A stretch of DNA of 32,355 nt from CAVTWJ01 sp963849485 (GTDB taxonomy: Bacteria > Oederibacteriota > Muellerivitia > Muellerivitales > Muellerivitaceae): the NCBI GenBank assembly GCA_963849485.1, contig CAWKIF010000097.1, positions 1 to 32,355 of the forward strand, written 5' to 3'. The notes beneath the pieces were generated by a model. That model was not told the DNA's origin. It was given only the letters and a program-made list of their open reading frames with translations, and did not search any database. The translations under genes were made by a program, and so were the position numbers. Below, piece after piece: positions 6,476 through 15,549 of the stretch; the stretch's first letter is position 1; the number at the start of each line of letters is the position of its first letter.

Positions 6476-9400
6476 ATGTCTAAACTTCATATATCCGGGC
6501 TGTTTTTGTTCGTGGGCCTGGCCATCTTGGCCGGCATCAGTTGCAACCGTTCCATCCTCCCCGTTGAACCTACCTACCAAACCCCGACCGTTACCGTCGC
6601 TTACACTCCGATTGTCCCCAGCTCGGGGGTTTCCCTGATCTATTACCCCTGCGGAGGTTCTGTTACCGCGGGGTCCAGCCTTTCCGTCACCTTATGCATG
6701 GGGCTTTGCAACAGCGGAGCGGCCGTCACGATGCCAGTCACGCTGGTGGAGACCATGCCAAGTAATTCCGGCGGGTTTCAGTTCCTGGGCTGGGGTTTCA
6801 ACGGAACATATCCCTACACCTCCGGAACTTCCCCAAACCCCACCGCCAATGGAACGACCATGGTCTTTCCCAGCGGCCTTGCCGCGGGAGCTTGCGTGAC
6901 CCTCACCCAAGTGTTGGATAACTATTATTACCCGAACAACGCCTGCCAATCCTCCGTCATCTTCAATAACGTGTATTGGAATTCCGGGGGATATTTCCTC
7001 TCCATCCCCGTTACCCTGACCGTCCCCTGTCTATCGACCACTACTCCCACTTATACCGTCACCGCGACTACAACCATCACCCCATCGCCCACCCAGCCGG
7101 TGTCGGTGACATCAACTAAAACACCGACGGTAACCCCGACGGCTACTACCACCTCAACCGCTTGTCCTACAAACACACTAACATCTAACCCCACAAACAT
7201 TAGTTCTATAACAGCGACTTTGACAGTTACGGCGAGCTCCACTTGGTCGGTCACACCGACTCCATCCGTAGTTCTTTTTACGACCACTCCCACTCAAACC
7301 ATCACTACTACGGCGTGGTTTGTTCCCACCTTCGCTTGTAGTGATTTCGTGAATAATTTAGGAAACTTCATGTCTTCGATGTCTCCTATCACCTTAATCA
7401 GCGGGGATGTCTATTACACGGGAGCAACGGCCTTTTCTTCTGGGGTTATTAATCAAATAGCCTTTTATGGATTAAACACCGGAGCGAGTGTGTCGATGGC
7501 GATTTATTCAAACAATGGAAGCCAACCCGGATCGCCCTTAGGATCGGGTGGGATTGTGTCATCGGTGGCGGGCTGGAATTACATCACCGTAGCCTCCCCT
7601 ATCAATATCACTAGTGGCTCAAATTACTGGCTGGCGATCCAGCCGGAGAATACATTGCTCATCGGCAATAGCGGGATGATGGGGAACTTTTTAACTGAAT
7701 CTTCCCAAAGCAGCCTATCTGTCTCCTATCCGGGTGGCGGTGTCCTAACTCAAGGCTGGCTATGTTTAGATGCGGGTATTTGCCTCTCGTCCGGAAATAC
7801 CTCCACGCCCACCCCCACCACGGCGACCACCGTCCTGCCCACTTCCACCGAGACCGTTACTCCCACCTGCACCATAGGGGTGATGACTTTCGTCAAGAGC
7901 GAATCGGCGACATCCCTCACGGCTGGGCAGACCGTCACCTATACGCTTTGTTATAACATCTATGATTGCTCTGCGGATCCCATGGAGGACCTCGTTTTGA
8001 TGGACAATACCGGTTCTTCGGTCTCGTATTTGGGCCAGTCGTCGGAAAACGCAGGGGCCGCAGTAACCTTCAACGGGAGCGGGGCGGCGACGGCCGTTTA
8101 TTGGGATTTTCCGAGCCTTATCACCTCAGACGTTTCTGGTTGCGTCACCTGGTGGGGAATTGTTCAGTGCCCGTCATCGGGATCCGTCAGCGATATCGCC
8201 CAATTCACTTATTACGACTCAAAGGGTCTTGAGACCATCAGCTCCAACGCTGTAGGCGTCCAGGTGCAGTGCACCGCTTCACTTGGAACCTCGACCGCGA
8301 CTCCAACACCCAGTTCGACGATTACCCCAACCATGATGGTGACCCCCACAGTTACGGCCACGTCAACAGCGACTTTGACAGTTACGGCGAGCTCCACTTG
8401 GTCGGTCACACCGACTCCATCCGTAGTTCTTTTTACGACCACTCCCACTCAAACCATCACTACTACGGCGTGGTTTGTTCCCACCTTCGCTTGTAGTGAT
8501 TTCGTGAATAATTTAGGAAACTTCATGTCTTCGATGTCTCCTATCACCTTAATCAGCGGGGATGTCTATTACACGGGAGCAACGGCCTTTTCTTCTGGGG
8601 TTATTAATCAAATAGCCTTTTATGGATTAAACACCGGAGCGAGTGTGTCGATGGCGATTTATTCAAACAATGGAAGCCAACCCGGATCGCCCTTAGGATC
8701 GGGTGGGATTGTGTCATCGGTGGCGGGCTGGAATTACATCACCGTAGCCTCCCCTATCAATATCACTAGTGGCTCAAATTACTGGCTGGCGATCCAGCCG
8801 GAGAATACATTGCTCATCGGCAATAGCGGGATGATGGGGAACTTTTTAACTGAATCTTCCCAAAGCAGCCTATCTGTCTCCTATCCGGGTGGCGGTGTCC
8901 TAACTCAAGGCTGGCTATGTTTAGATGCGGGTATTTGCCTCTCGTCCGGAAATACCTCCACGCCCACCCCCACCACGGCGACCACCGTCCTGCCCACTTC
9001 CACCGAGACCGTTACTCCCACCTGCACCATAGGGGTGATGACTTTCGTCAAGAGCGAATCGGCGACATCCCTCACGGCTGGGCAGACCGTCACCTATACG
9101 CTTTGTTATAACATCTATGATTGCTCTGCGGATCCCATGGAGGACCTCGTTTTGATGGACAATACCGGTTCTTCGGTCTCGTATTTGGGCCAGTCGTCGG
9201 AAAACGCAGGGGCCGCAGTAACCTTCAACGGGAGCGGGGCGGCGACGGCCGTTTATTGGGATTTTCCGAGCCTTATCACCTCAGACGTTTCTGGTTGCGT
9301 CACCTGGTGGGGAATTGTTCAGTGCCCGTCATCGGGATCCGTCAGCGATATCGCCCAATTCACTTATTACGACTCAAAGGGTCTTGAGACCATCAGCTCC

Positions 9401-10690
9401 AACGCTGTAGGCGTCCAGGTGCAGTGCACCGCTTCACTTGGAACCTCGACCGCGACTCCAACACCCAGTTCGACGATTACCCCAACCATGATGGTGACCC
9501 CCACAGTTACGGCCACGTCAACAGCGACTTTGACAGTTACGGCGAGCTCCACTTGGTCGGTCACACCGACTCCATCCGTAGTTCTTTTTACGACCACTCC
9601 CACTCAAACCATCACTACTACGGCGTGGTTTGTTCCCACCTTCGCTTGTAGTGATTTCGTGAATAATTTAGGAAACTTCATGTCTTCGATGTCTCCTATC
9701 ACCTTAATCAGCGGGGATGTCTATTACACGGGAGCAACGGCCTTTTCTTCTGGGGTTATTAATCAAATAGCCTTTTATGGATTAAACACCGGAGCGAGTG
9801 TGTCGATGGCGATTTATTCAAACAATGGAAGCCAACCCGGATCGCCCTTAGGATCGGGTGGGATTGTGTCATCGGTGGCGGGCTGGAATTACATCACCGT
9901 AGCCTCCCCTATCAATATCACTAGTGGCTCAAATTACTGGCTGGCGATCCAGCCGGAGAATACATTGCTCATCGGCAATAGCGGGATGATGGGGAACTTT
10001 TTAACTGAATCTTCCCAAAGCAGCCTATCTGTCTCCTATCCGGGTGGCGGTGTCCTAACTCAAGGCTGGCTATGTTTAGATGCGGGTATTTGCCTCTCGT
10101 CCGGAAATACCTCCACGCCCACCCCCACCACGGCGACCACCGTCCTGCCCACTTCCACCGAGACCGTTACTCCCACCTGCACCATAGGGGTGATGACTTT
10201 CGTCAAGAGCGAATCGGCGACATCCCTCACGGCTGGGCAGACCGTCACCTATACGCTTTGTTATAACATCTATGATTGCTCTGCGGATCCCATGGAGGAC
10301 CTCGTTTTGATGGACAATACCGGTTCTTCGGTCTCGTATTTGGGCCAGTCGTCGGAAAACGCAGGGGCCGCAGTAACCTTCAACGGGAGCGGGGCGGCGA
10401 CGGCCGTTTATTGGGATTTTCCGAGCCTTATCACCTCAGACGTTTCTGGTTGCGTCACCTGGTGGGGAATTGTTCAGTGCCCGTCATCGGGATCCGTCAG
10501 CGATATCGCCCAATTCACTTATTACGACTCAAAGGGTCTTGAGACCATCAGCTCCAACGCTGTAGGCGTCCAGGTGCAGTGCACCGCTTCACTTGGAACC
10601 TCGACCGCGACTCCAACACCCAGTTCGACGATTACCCCAACCATGATGGTGACCCCCACAGTTACGGCCACGTCAACAGCGACGCAGTAA
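6476..10690 (+). CDS. Giant repeat-containing surface lipoprotein, N-terminal portion (frame broken at 10684)
   Basis: 1404 residues from the ATG at 6476, which has a strong ribosome-binding site. A lipoprotein-like signal (GLFLFVGLAILAGISC) precedes Cys22-Asn; the lipobox is imperfect (Gly at -3). A DUF11-like segment with paired cysteines follows (about 40-185), then a Thr/Pro stalk. Three in-frame repeats of 385 residues (246-630, 631-1015, 1016-1400) come next. Each repeat has a stalk, a beta-sandwich-like domain (motifs VSMAIYSNNGSQPGSPLG and NYWLAIQPE), a second stalk, and a DUF11-like domain (SLTAGQTVTYTLCYN). Conserved cysteines suggest disulfides outside the cytoplasm. The protein stops four residues after repeat three because the DNA joins out of frame to a fourth, partial repeat. 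The intact gene probably continued to 14373. A surface-display or adhesin-like role is inferred. Confidence 0.8.
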   Translation: MSKLHISGLFLFVGLAILAGISCNRSILPVEPTYQTPTVTVAYTPIVPSSGVSLIYYPCGGSVTAGSSLSVTLCMGLCNSGAAVTMPVTLVETMPSNSGGFQFLGWGFNGTYPYTSGTSPNPTANGTTMVFPSGLAAGACVTLTQVLDNYYYPNNACQSSVIFNNVYWNSGGYFLSIPVTLTVPCLSTTTPTYTVTATTTITPSPTQPVSVTSTKTPTVTPTATTTSTACPTNTLTSNPTNISSITATLTVTASSTWSVTPTPSVVLFTTTPTQTITTTAWFVPTFACSDFVNNLGNFMSSMSPITLISGDVYYTGATAFSSGVINQIAFYGLNTGASVSMAIYSNNGSQPGSPLGSGGIVSSVAGWNYITVASPINITSGSNYWLAIQPENTLLIGNSGMMGNFLTESSQSSLSVSYPGGGVLTQGWLCLDAGICLSSGNTSTPTPTTATTVLPTSTETVTPTCTIGVMTFVKSESATSLTAGQTVTYTLCYNIYDCSADPMEDLVLMDNTGSSVSYLGQSSENAGAAVTFNGSGAATAVYWDFPSLITSDVSGCVTWWGIVQCPSSGSVSDIAQFTYYDSKGLETISSNAVGVQVQCTASLGTSTATPTPSSTITPTMMVTPTVTATSTATLTVTASSTWSVTPTPSVVLFTTTPTQTITTTAWFVPTFACSDFVNNLGNFMSSMSPITLISGDVYYTGATAFSSGVINQIAFYGLNTGASVSMAIYSNNGSQPGSPLGSGGIVSSVAGWNYITVASPINITSGSNYWLAIQPENTLLIGNSGMMGNFLTESSQSSLSVSYPGGGVLTQGWLCLDAGICLSSGNTSTPTPTTATTVLPTSTETVTPTCTIGVMTFVKSESATSLTAGQTVTYTLCYNIYDCSADPMEDLVLMDNTGSSVSYLGQSSENAGAAVTFNGSGAATAVYWDFPSLITSDVSGCVTWWGIVQCPSSGSVSDIAQFTYYDSKGLETISSNAVGVQVQCTASLGTSTATPTPSSTITPTMMVTPTVTATSTATLTVTASSTWSVTPTPSVVLFTTTPTQTITTTAWFVPTFACSDFVNNLGNFMSSMSPITLISGDVYYTGATAFSSGVINQIAFYGLNTGASVSMAIYSNNGSQPGSPLGSGGIVSSVAGWNYITVASPINITSGSNYWLAIQPENTLLIGNSGMMGNFLTESSQSSLSVSYPGGGVLTQGWLCLDAGICLSSGNTSTPTPTTATTVLPTSTETVTPTCTIGVMTFVKSESATSLTAGQTVTYTLCYNIYDCSADPMEDLVLMDNTGSSVSYLGQSSENAGAAVTFNGSGAATAVYWDFPSLITSDVSGCVTWWGIVQCPSSGSVSDIAQFTYYDSKGLETISSNAVGVQVQCTASLGTSTATPTPSSTITPTMMVTPTVTATSTATQ
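7211..10675. repeat. Three tandem 1155-bp coding repeats, apparently identical
   Basis: Units lie at 7211-8365, 8366-9520 and 9521-10675. Each is 1155 bases, exactly 385 codons, so the frame is preserved. By eye and by translation I found no difference between copies, including synonymous positions. The boundary sequence is ACAGCGACTTTGACAG. Identity at silent sites over this length implies very recent amplification or ongoing gene conversion, or an assembly effect. Confidence 0.95.
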
Positions 10691-10988
10691 CCTTCAACGG
10701 GAGCGGGGCGGCGACGGCCGTTTATTGGGATTTTCCGAGCCTTATCACCTCAGACGTTTCTGGTTGCGTCACCTGGTGGGGAATTGTTCAGTGCCCGTCA
10801 TCGGGATCCGTCAGCGATATCGCCCAATTCACTTATTACGACTCAAAGGGTCTTGAGACCATCAGCTCCAACGCTGTAGGCGTCCAGGTGCAGTGCACCG
10901 CTTCACTTGGAACCTCGACCGCGACTCCAACACCCAGTTCGACGATTACCCCAACCATGATGGTGACCCCCACAGTTACGGCCACGTC
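10684..10988. repeat. Truncated fourth copy of the 1155-bp repeat
   Basis: This 305-base segment matches the last 305 bases of the unit (10370-10674 in copy three). The offset is 314 bases, which is not a multiple of three, so the copy is out of frame with the first three. The join at 10683/10684 has at most one base of shared sequence. After 10988 the sequence diverges into unique downstream domains. Confidence 0.93.
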
Positions 10989-13900
10989 CAATTGTCCCGA
11001 ATCGTACCTGTCCCTATCCGATTCCACCACCGTTTCCTACCCGGTGACCGCAAATGGATCTATAGGGATATACCTTTTTTTATGTAACTCAAGCAGTAAT
11101 GCCTATAACGGCGTTATTACCGTTCAAAACAATTTGAATTATGGCTCTATCGTAGGAATGCAATTTAATGGCTGGTCTGCTCTTGGTGGAGGAAATATAA
11201 ATGATACAAATTGGCATCTTGATGGTCCCGTTTCAGTGGAAATGCTTGCGAATTCAACCTCCCCTGTATTCACGGTTAATGAGATGCCTAACAATAGTTG
11301 TGTCACCATCACGTTGAATTATCAAATCAATGGGTTCCCGGGTGAGCCTTGCACGGTCATGAGCAACTCGGCGTCTATTGTGGGTAACGGGTGTTCGGTG
11401 ACCACGGCGATGGTTCCCATCTCCGTTTGTGGCACCAATCCCACCCCTTCTCCGACGACTACAGGGACAGCCACGGTAACACCCAGTGTGACTTCCACCC
11501 CGGCTTCCTCACTTTGCAATCCCGTCGCCGCCTCGATCTGTGTGTCGAGCGACGACTATTCGGTCGTTTATGTCGGTGGGACCCAAATTGGCACCTTTCC
11601 CTATGCCGGGGCTCCCGGAACCAACAATGCAGGCAATCCCACCTGTATGAGTGTGCCGATCGCCCTCTTGACTGGCTCGGAGGTTTGTTTAGCTGTTGAA
11701 ACACAAAACACTAATCCGGATGACACCTATTCCGCTTGGGATCTGGACATCACCTGCGCCGGTGGAGGCCATTCGGAAATTACCAGCTCGGGGACAGGTA
11801 TCTCGGTGGATTATGTCGGCGTCGGCAATCCCGCGCCCGCCCCGGCAAACGATGGAGGTGGTAACCCTTGGTACAACCCCAACTATGCGGGGGTAAGTTT
11901 CACCACCAGTTATTGCTCCAGCGGCGTGACAGCCTCTATCTGGGCCAACGCCCTCTTCAACCCCGCCACCGGAACCGCCCTGCCCTTTATCTCAAACAAT
12001 TGCTCGGGGGATTATTCCACTTCCAACTCGGACGGCGCCCTCTTCTGGAGGCAATGCACGACCATTCCTAATCCCCAGGCCCTTTTGGGCGCTCCCAATA
12101 TCACACTCTCTCAAACCCAAGCCAGCGCGGTCACAGATACATCTAATAACACCGTGACCATCAACTATAGCCTTACCCTTTGCAACACGGGCGGGCCGGT
12201 CACCACCGGGCCCACCACGGTGACGGATAACTTTTTGGTGGATTTCGCGAATATCAGCTCCTTTACGTTCGGATGCTGGGGTTATGGGGACGCGGTCCAA
12301 CCTTATACCTTATGTTATTATTCTTCTGCGAACGGTTTGGGTAACGAACCTACCGCTAGCGTCAATTCCCTTGTTTTCCCAAGTTTGGGAACGGGGTGCG
12401 TCACGATGACCGCTCAAGTGGTTGATCTTTACGATAACATCAATACTTGTGGGATCACCCTGGTGAACCAGGGGGCGGTCAGCTGGCCCTCTGGAAATAC
12501 GACCTCGGGCGCTCTAACTTATATTCAGTTGATACCCTCTATTAGTCCTACTGGGACTGTTACTCCCACAGTTACGGCCACGCCCTTTTGTTCATCGTGG
12601 TCGCCTTTGACCTTGACGAGCGCGACCACTGTTACTTATCCCGTGACTGTAAATGGGCCGATCAATATTAACCTTATCGTGTGTAACCCAAGCCCAACTT
12701 TCTGGAACCTTCCCGTTACCTTACAAAATAATATGGATTACGGTTCCATTACCGGACTTCAATTTAACGGCTGGTCGACTCCCGGTGGAGCCAATCTGAA
12801 TGATACGAATTGGCATGCGGATGGTGCCGTTTCGGTGGAAATGGTTACGATTGGGACTTCCCCTGAATTCCTACTGAATGAAATGCCGGGTTATTCCTGT
12901 GTGACCCTGCAGATGAATTATCAAATCGACGGGTTCCCGGGGGAGCCTTGCGCGGTCTTGAATGATTCCGCTTACATTGGGGCGAATGTTGGATGCCCGG
13001 TGACCGTTACAACCTCTTCTTATGTTACGGTTTGCGGCACGAATCCCACCCCTTCTTCGACCACTACTCCTACTCTGACGGTAACTCCCACCCCCAATGG
13101 GGCGGCGATTATCAGCCTTTCCAAGACCACACTCAATCCCACTTCCAATTACATGGGCTCGGGTGGTCTCACCTTCGTGGTCAATGTATGCGCTGACTCA
13201 GCAGGCGGTACGGGTAACGCAATCACCGTCACGGATCAGGAAACCAATTTTGGGATGTTGAGCTATAACGGCCCTTATGGTCCTTGGTTGGAGGTAATAG
13301 GAGGACAGCCAGTAACCTTTAGCGAAATTACCGCAATACCACCCACCTTTGTCATTAACAACCTTCCGGCGGGGTACTGTGCACCCTTGACCTTTATGTA
13401 CACGGATTACCTTCCCGCGACGCCCTGCGTCGTGATGCAGGATTACGCAGTGGCGAACTGGGCCTCGGGCGGGCCTGTGACCAGTAATACTGTCTCGGTT
13501 ACGACGAGTTGTGGAACCCACACTTTAACGCCCACCATCACGTCAACCCCCACGGTTACCACTTCCCCGACGCCCACCCCGACCTATAAGATCGTCTATG
13601 AGGCCGACCCCGTGAGCAATGACGGGATCTTCGTCGCCAATTGGGACGGGTCCGGCCAAACGCGCTTGACCGGCAATGACGGGGATGATCTCAACCCCCG
13701 GTTCAACGTCGGCCAGACCAAGATTGTTTGGAATTCGGAGGCGGGTCCGGGTGGTTGGGCCATCTGGATCATGAATCCGGACGGTTCAGGCCAAACCCAA
13801 ATCACCTATCCGGCGGGCCAATACCAGGATGTAAGGCCCTGCTGGTCGCCTACGGGAACCCGGATCGCCTTTTCCTCCTCGCGGGCCGGAAGTTATTTCG

Positions 13901-14373
13901 AGATTTTCACCATGAATCCCGATGGGTCGGGCGTGAGCCAATTGACCAGCGACGAGAATACAGACAGTCAGCCCTCCTGGTCCCCGGATGGGACTAAGAT
14001 CGCCTACGTCTCGGACCAAAACATCTATGTAATGAACTACGACGGCACGAACCCGACCTCCTTGAATATCGTCGGGTACTCGCCCTGCTGGTCTCCGGAC
14101 GGCAAGCATATCGCCTACAACTCGCTCGCCCTTATCGCCGGGACGACCCCCCAAATCAATGTCATGAACCCTGATGGGACGGGTTCAGTCAACCTCAGCC
14201 AAAACACCTACACGGATGTCATGCCGCTCTATGCCCCCGATGGAAACAGCATCCTCTTTTACGCCGAAGGCCATCCCGGCGAGACCTCGGGAGATCCAGA
14301 GGTTTTCCGAATGAATCTGGACGGCACGAACCAAGTTAGCCTGACATCGACGGACCTATCCGCGAATTTTTAA
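10684..14373 (+). CDS. Downstream part of the giant surface protein: Ig-like/stalk domains and TolB-like propeller (no native start)
   Basis: An open frame of about 1229 residues that resumes inside the DUF11-like repeat domain (AVTFNGSG) and has no start codon or ribosome-binding site of its own. An upstream in-frame ATG at 10579 would read 35 residues of repeat DNA in the wrong frame, so it is not credible as a native start. Domain order: partial repeat; a 150-residue Cys-containing beta domain (about 10989-11440); a Ser/Gly-rich exported region (about 11510-12070); a DUF11-like domain (about 12090-12530); a diverged second copy of the 150-residue domain (about 12586-13050); another DUF11-like domain; then from about 13584 a TolB/PD40 beta-propeller with repeats such as WSPDGTKIAYVSD and IFTMNPDGSG. 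It is best read as the C-terminal part of the 6476 gene. Confidence 0.75.
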   Translation, partial: AVTFNGSGAATAVYWDFPSLITSDVSGCVTWWGIVQCPSSGSVSDIAQFTYYDSKGLETISSNAVGVQVQCTASLGTSTATPTPSSTITPTMMVTPTVTATSNCPESYLSLSDSTTVSYPVTANGSIGIYLFLCNSSSNAYNGVITVQNNLNYGSIVGMQFNGWSALGGGNINDTNWHLDGPVSVEMLANSTSPVFTVNEMPNNSCVTITLNYQINGFPGEPCTVMSNSASIVGNGCSVTTAMVPISVCGTNPTPSPTTTGTATVTPSVTSTPASSLCNPVAASICVSSDDYSVVYVGGTQIGTFPYAGAPGTNNAGNPTCMSVPIALLTGSEVCLAVETQNTNPDDTYSAWDLDITCAGGGHSEITSSGTGISVDYVGVGNPAPAPANDGGGNPWYNPNYAGVSFTTSYCSSGVTASIWANALFNPATGTALPFISNNCSGDYSTSNSDGALFWRQCTTIPNPQALLGAPNITLSQTQASAVTDTSNNTVTINYSLTLCNTGGPVTTGPTTVTDNFLVDFANISSFTFGCWGYGDAVQPYTLCYYSSANGLGNEPTASVNSLVFPSLGTGCVTMTAQVVDLYDNINTCGITLVNQGAVSWPSGNTTSGALTYIQLIPSISPTGTVTPTVTATPFCSSWSPLTLTSATTVTYPVTVNGPININLIVCNPSPTFWNLPVTLQNNMDYGSITGLQFNGWSTPGGANLNDTNWHADGAVSVEMVTIGTSPEFLLNEMPGYSCVTLQMNYQIDGFPGEPCAVLNDSAYIGANVGCPVTVTTSSYVTVCGTNPTPSSTTTPTLTVTPTPNGAAIISLSKTTLNPTSNYMGSGGLTFVVNVCADSAGGTGNAITVTDQETNFGMLSYNGPYGPWLEVIGGQPVTFSEITAIPPTFVINNLPAGYCAPLTFMYTDYLPATPCVVMQDYAVANWASGGPVTSNTVSVTTSCGTHTLTPTITSTPTVTTSPTPTPTYKIVYEADPVSNDGIFVANWDGSGQTRLTGNDGDDLNPRFNVGQTKIVWNSEAGPGGWAIWIMNPDGSGQTQITYPAGQYQDVRPCWSPTGTRIAFSSSRAGSYFEIFTMNPDGSGVSQLTSDENTDSQPSWSPDGTKIAYVSDQNIYVMNYDGTNPTSLNIVGYSPCWSPDGKHIAYNSLALIAGTTPQINVMNPDGTGSVNLSQNTYTDVMPLYAPDGNSILFYAEGHPGETSGDPEVFRMNLDGTNQVSLTSTDLSANF

Positions 14374-14389
14374 AACCCAAATTTTCACA

Positions 14390-14421
14390 GGCCCGGTCCC
14401 ATCCTACCGGGCCTTTTTTTT
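14390..14421 (+). terminator. Rho-independent terminator after the giant surface gene
   Basis: The perfect 8-bp stem GGCCCGGT/ACCGGGCC (14390-14397 and 14406-14413) with an 8-base loop is followed directly by eight Ts (14414-14421). It lies 17 bases after the stop at 14373, so it closes this transcription unit and separates it from gpsA. Confidence 0.93.
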
Positions 14422-14463
14422 GCGCGAAATCCCCCCGATTACCTGGATGCAAGCTATTCGGCT

Positions 14464-14492
14464 TTGTGGTTCAATGGTAAATCACTGATAAT
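14464..14492 (+). promoter_or_regulatory. Candidate sigma-70-type promoter for gpsA
   Basis: TTGTGG (14464-14469) and GATAAT (14487-14492) are separated by exactly 17 bases. The -10 matches 5 of 6 consensus positions, the -35 only 3 of 6. It lies just after a strong terminator and about 30 bases before the gpsA start, where a promoter is needed. Confidence 0.4.
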
Positions 14493-14524
14493 AGGCTCCA
14501 TCGCTTCCATCCATCGGAGGGTTC

Positions 14525-15508
14525 GTGAAGACTGCGGTCATCGGCACAGGCAACATGGGGACGGCGCTGGCGCTGGTCTTGGCCGACAACGGCCATACGG
14601 TGACCTGCTGGGACCATATCCCCGAGGTGGTCGAGGATATCCGCAAGAACCACATCAACCAGCGGTTCCTACCCGGGCTGGCTTTGCCGCCCTCCATCAC
14701 AGCCGATCATCTTCTGCACCATGTGGTTAGGGAAGCTCAGCTCATCTTCGTTTGCGTGCCCTCGCCTTTTTTCGCCAATGTGGTGAAGGAATTCTCCCCC
14801 TTCGCCGTGCCCCAGGCCTACGTCTTGGGAGCCGCTAAGGGGTTGGAAGCTTCCACGGGCCGCCGGCTCAGCGAGGTCTACGCGGCCTCCTCCCCCCATC
14901 CAAGTGAGAACTACCTGGTCCTTTCGGGGCCCTCCATCGCCAATGAGTTCGCCATGAAGCGCCCCACGGCCGTGGTGATCGCGGGAGTCCTTGCACATGC
15001 CCAGAAGGTGGCGGGCGCGCTCCAGAACCCCTATTTCCATGTGGAAGTCAGCGCCGATCTCAAGGGAGTGGAGATCGGCGGGGTGCTCAAGAACATCTAC
15101 GCCATCGGGTTCGGACTTCTGGACGGCCTCAACCACGGCTCGGCCAACCTGAAATCGGCCTTCGCGACCTTGGCCCTCAAGGAAATGAAAACCGCCGCGG
15201 CCCATTGGGGAGCCCAACCCCAAACCCTGGACGGCCTGGCGGGCCTTGGGGATTTGATCACCACCGGTTTTTCGCGGGAATCCCACAACCGGCGCCTGGG
15301 CGAACTGTTGGGTACGGGCGTAGAGACTGAGAAGGCCCTCACCCGCCTGGGAATTACCCTTCCCGAAGGGGCCCAGAACGCGCCTATCGTCTTGCGGGCC
15401 TTGGGCGCAGGAACCTCCGTACCGCTCGCCCAATTGATCCAGACCTGCCTGAGCCAGCCATCCTCCCGCACCAAATTTATAGATGACGTCTGCCGGTTGC
15501 TCTCGTGA
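14525..15508 (+). CDS. gpsA: Glycerol-3-phosphate dehydrogenase [NAD(P)+]
   Basis: 327 residues, the usual length. It reduces dihydroxyacetone phosphate to sn-glycerol-3-phosphate with NAD(P)H, supplying the backbone of membrane phospholipids; cytosolic. The N-terminal Rossmann motif is GTGNMGTA (7-14). The family signatures SGPSIANEFA (134-143), GVEIGGVLKN with the catalytic Lys189, GLAGLGDLITT (237-247) and the nucleotide-binding SRESHNRRLG (250-259) are all present. The start is GTG at 14525, preceded by GGAGG at 14516-14520. It is the first gene after a terminator and has a candidate promoter. The VOC protein follows after 41 bases. Confidence 0.97.
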   Translation: MKTAVIGTGNMGTALALVLADNGHTVTCWDHIPEVVEDIRKNHINQRFLPGLALPPSITADHLLHHVVREAQLIFVCVPSPFFANVVKEFSPFAVPQAYVLGAAKGLEASTGRRLSEVYAASSPHPSENYLVLSGPSIANEFAMKRPTAVVIAGVLAHAQKVAGALQNPYFHVEVSADLKGVEIGGVLKNIYAIGFGLLDGLNHGSANLKSAFATLALKEMKTAAAHWGAQPQTLDGLAGLGDLITTGFSRESHNRRLGELLGTGVETEKALTRLGITLPEGAQNAPIVLRALGAGTSVPLAQLIQTCLSQPSSRTKFIDDVCRLLS

Positions 15509-15549
15509 CCCTGTACTGGGGCTTCTTAGGGCGGCGGGAGGGGGCTTAA

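Noticed and set aside
10579..10683. ATG at 10579 as native start of the downstream part
   Set aside because: The first 35 residues would be repeat DNA in the wrong frame, and the same out-of-frame peptide occurs in the other repeats.
7211..10988. CRISPR-like or transposon repeat array
   Set aside because: Units are 1155 bases, coding, in frame and without spacers or terminal inverted repeats.
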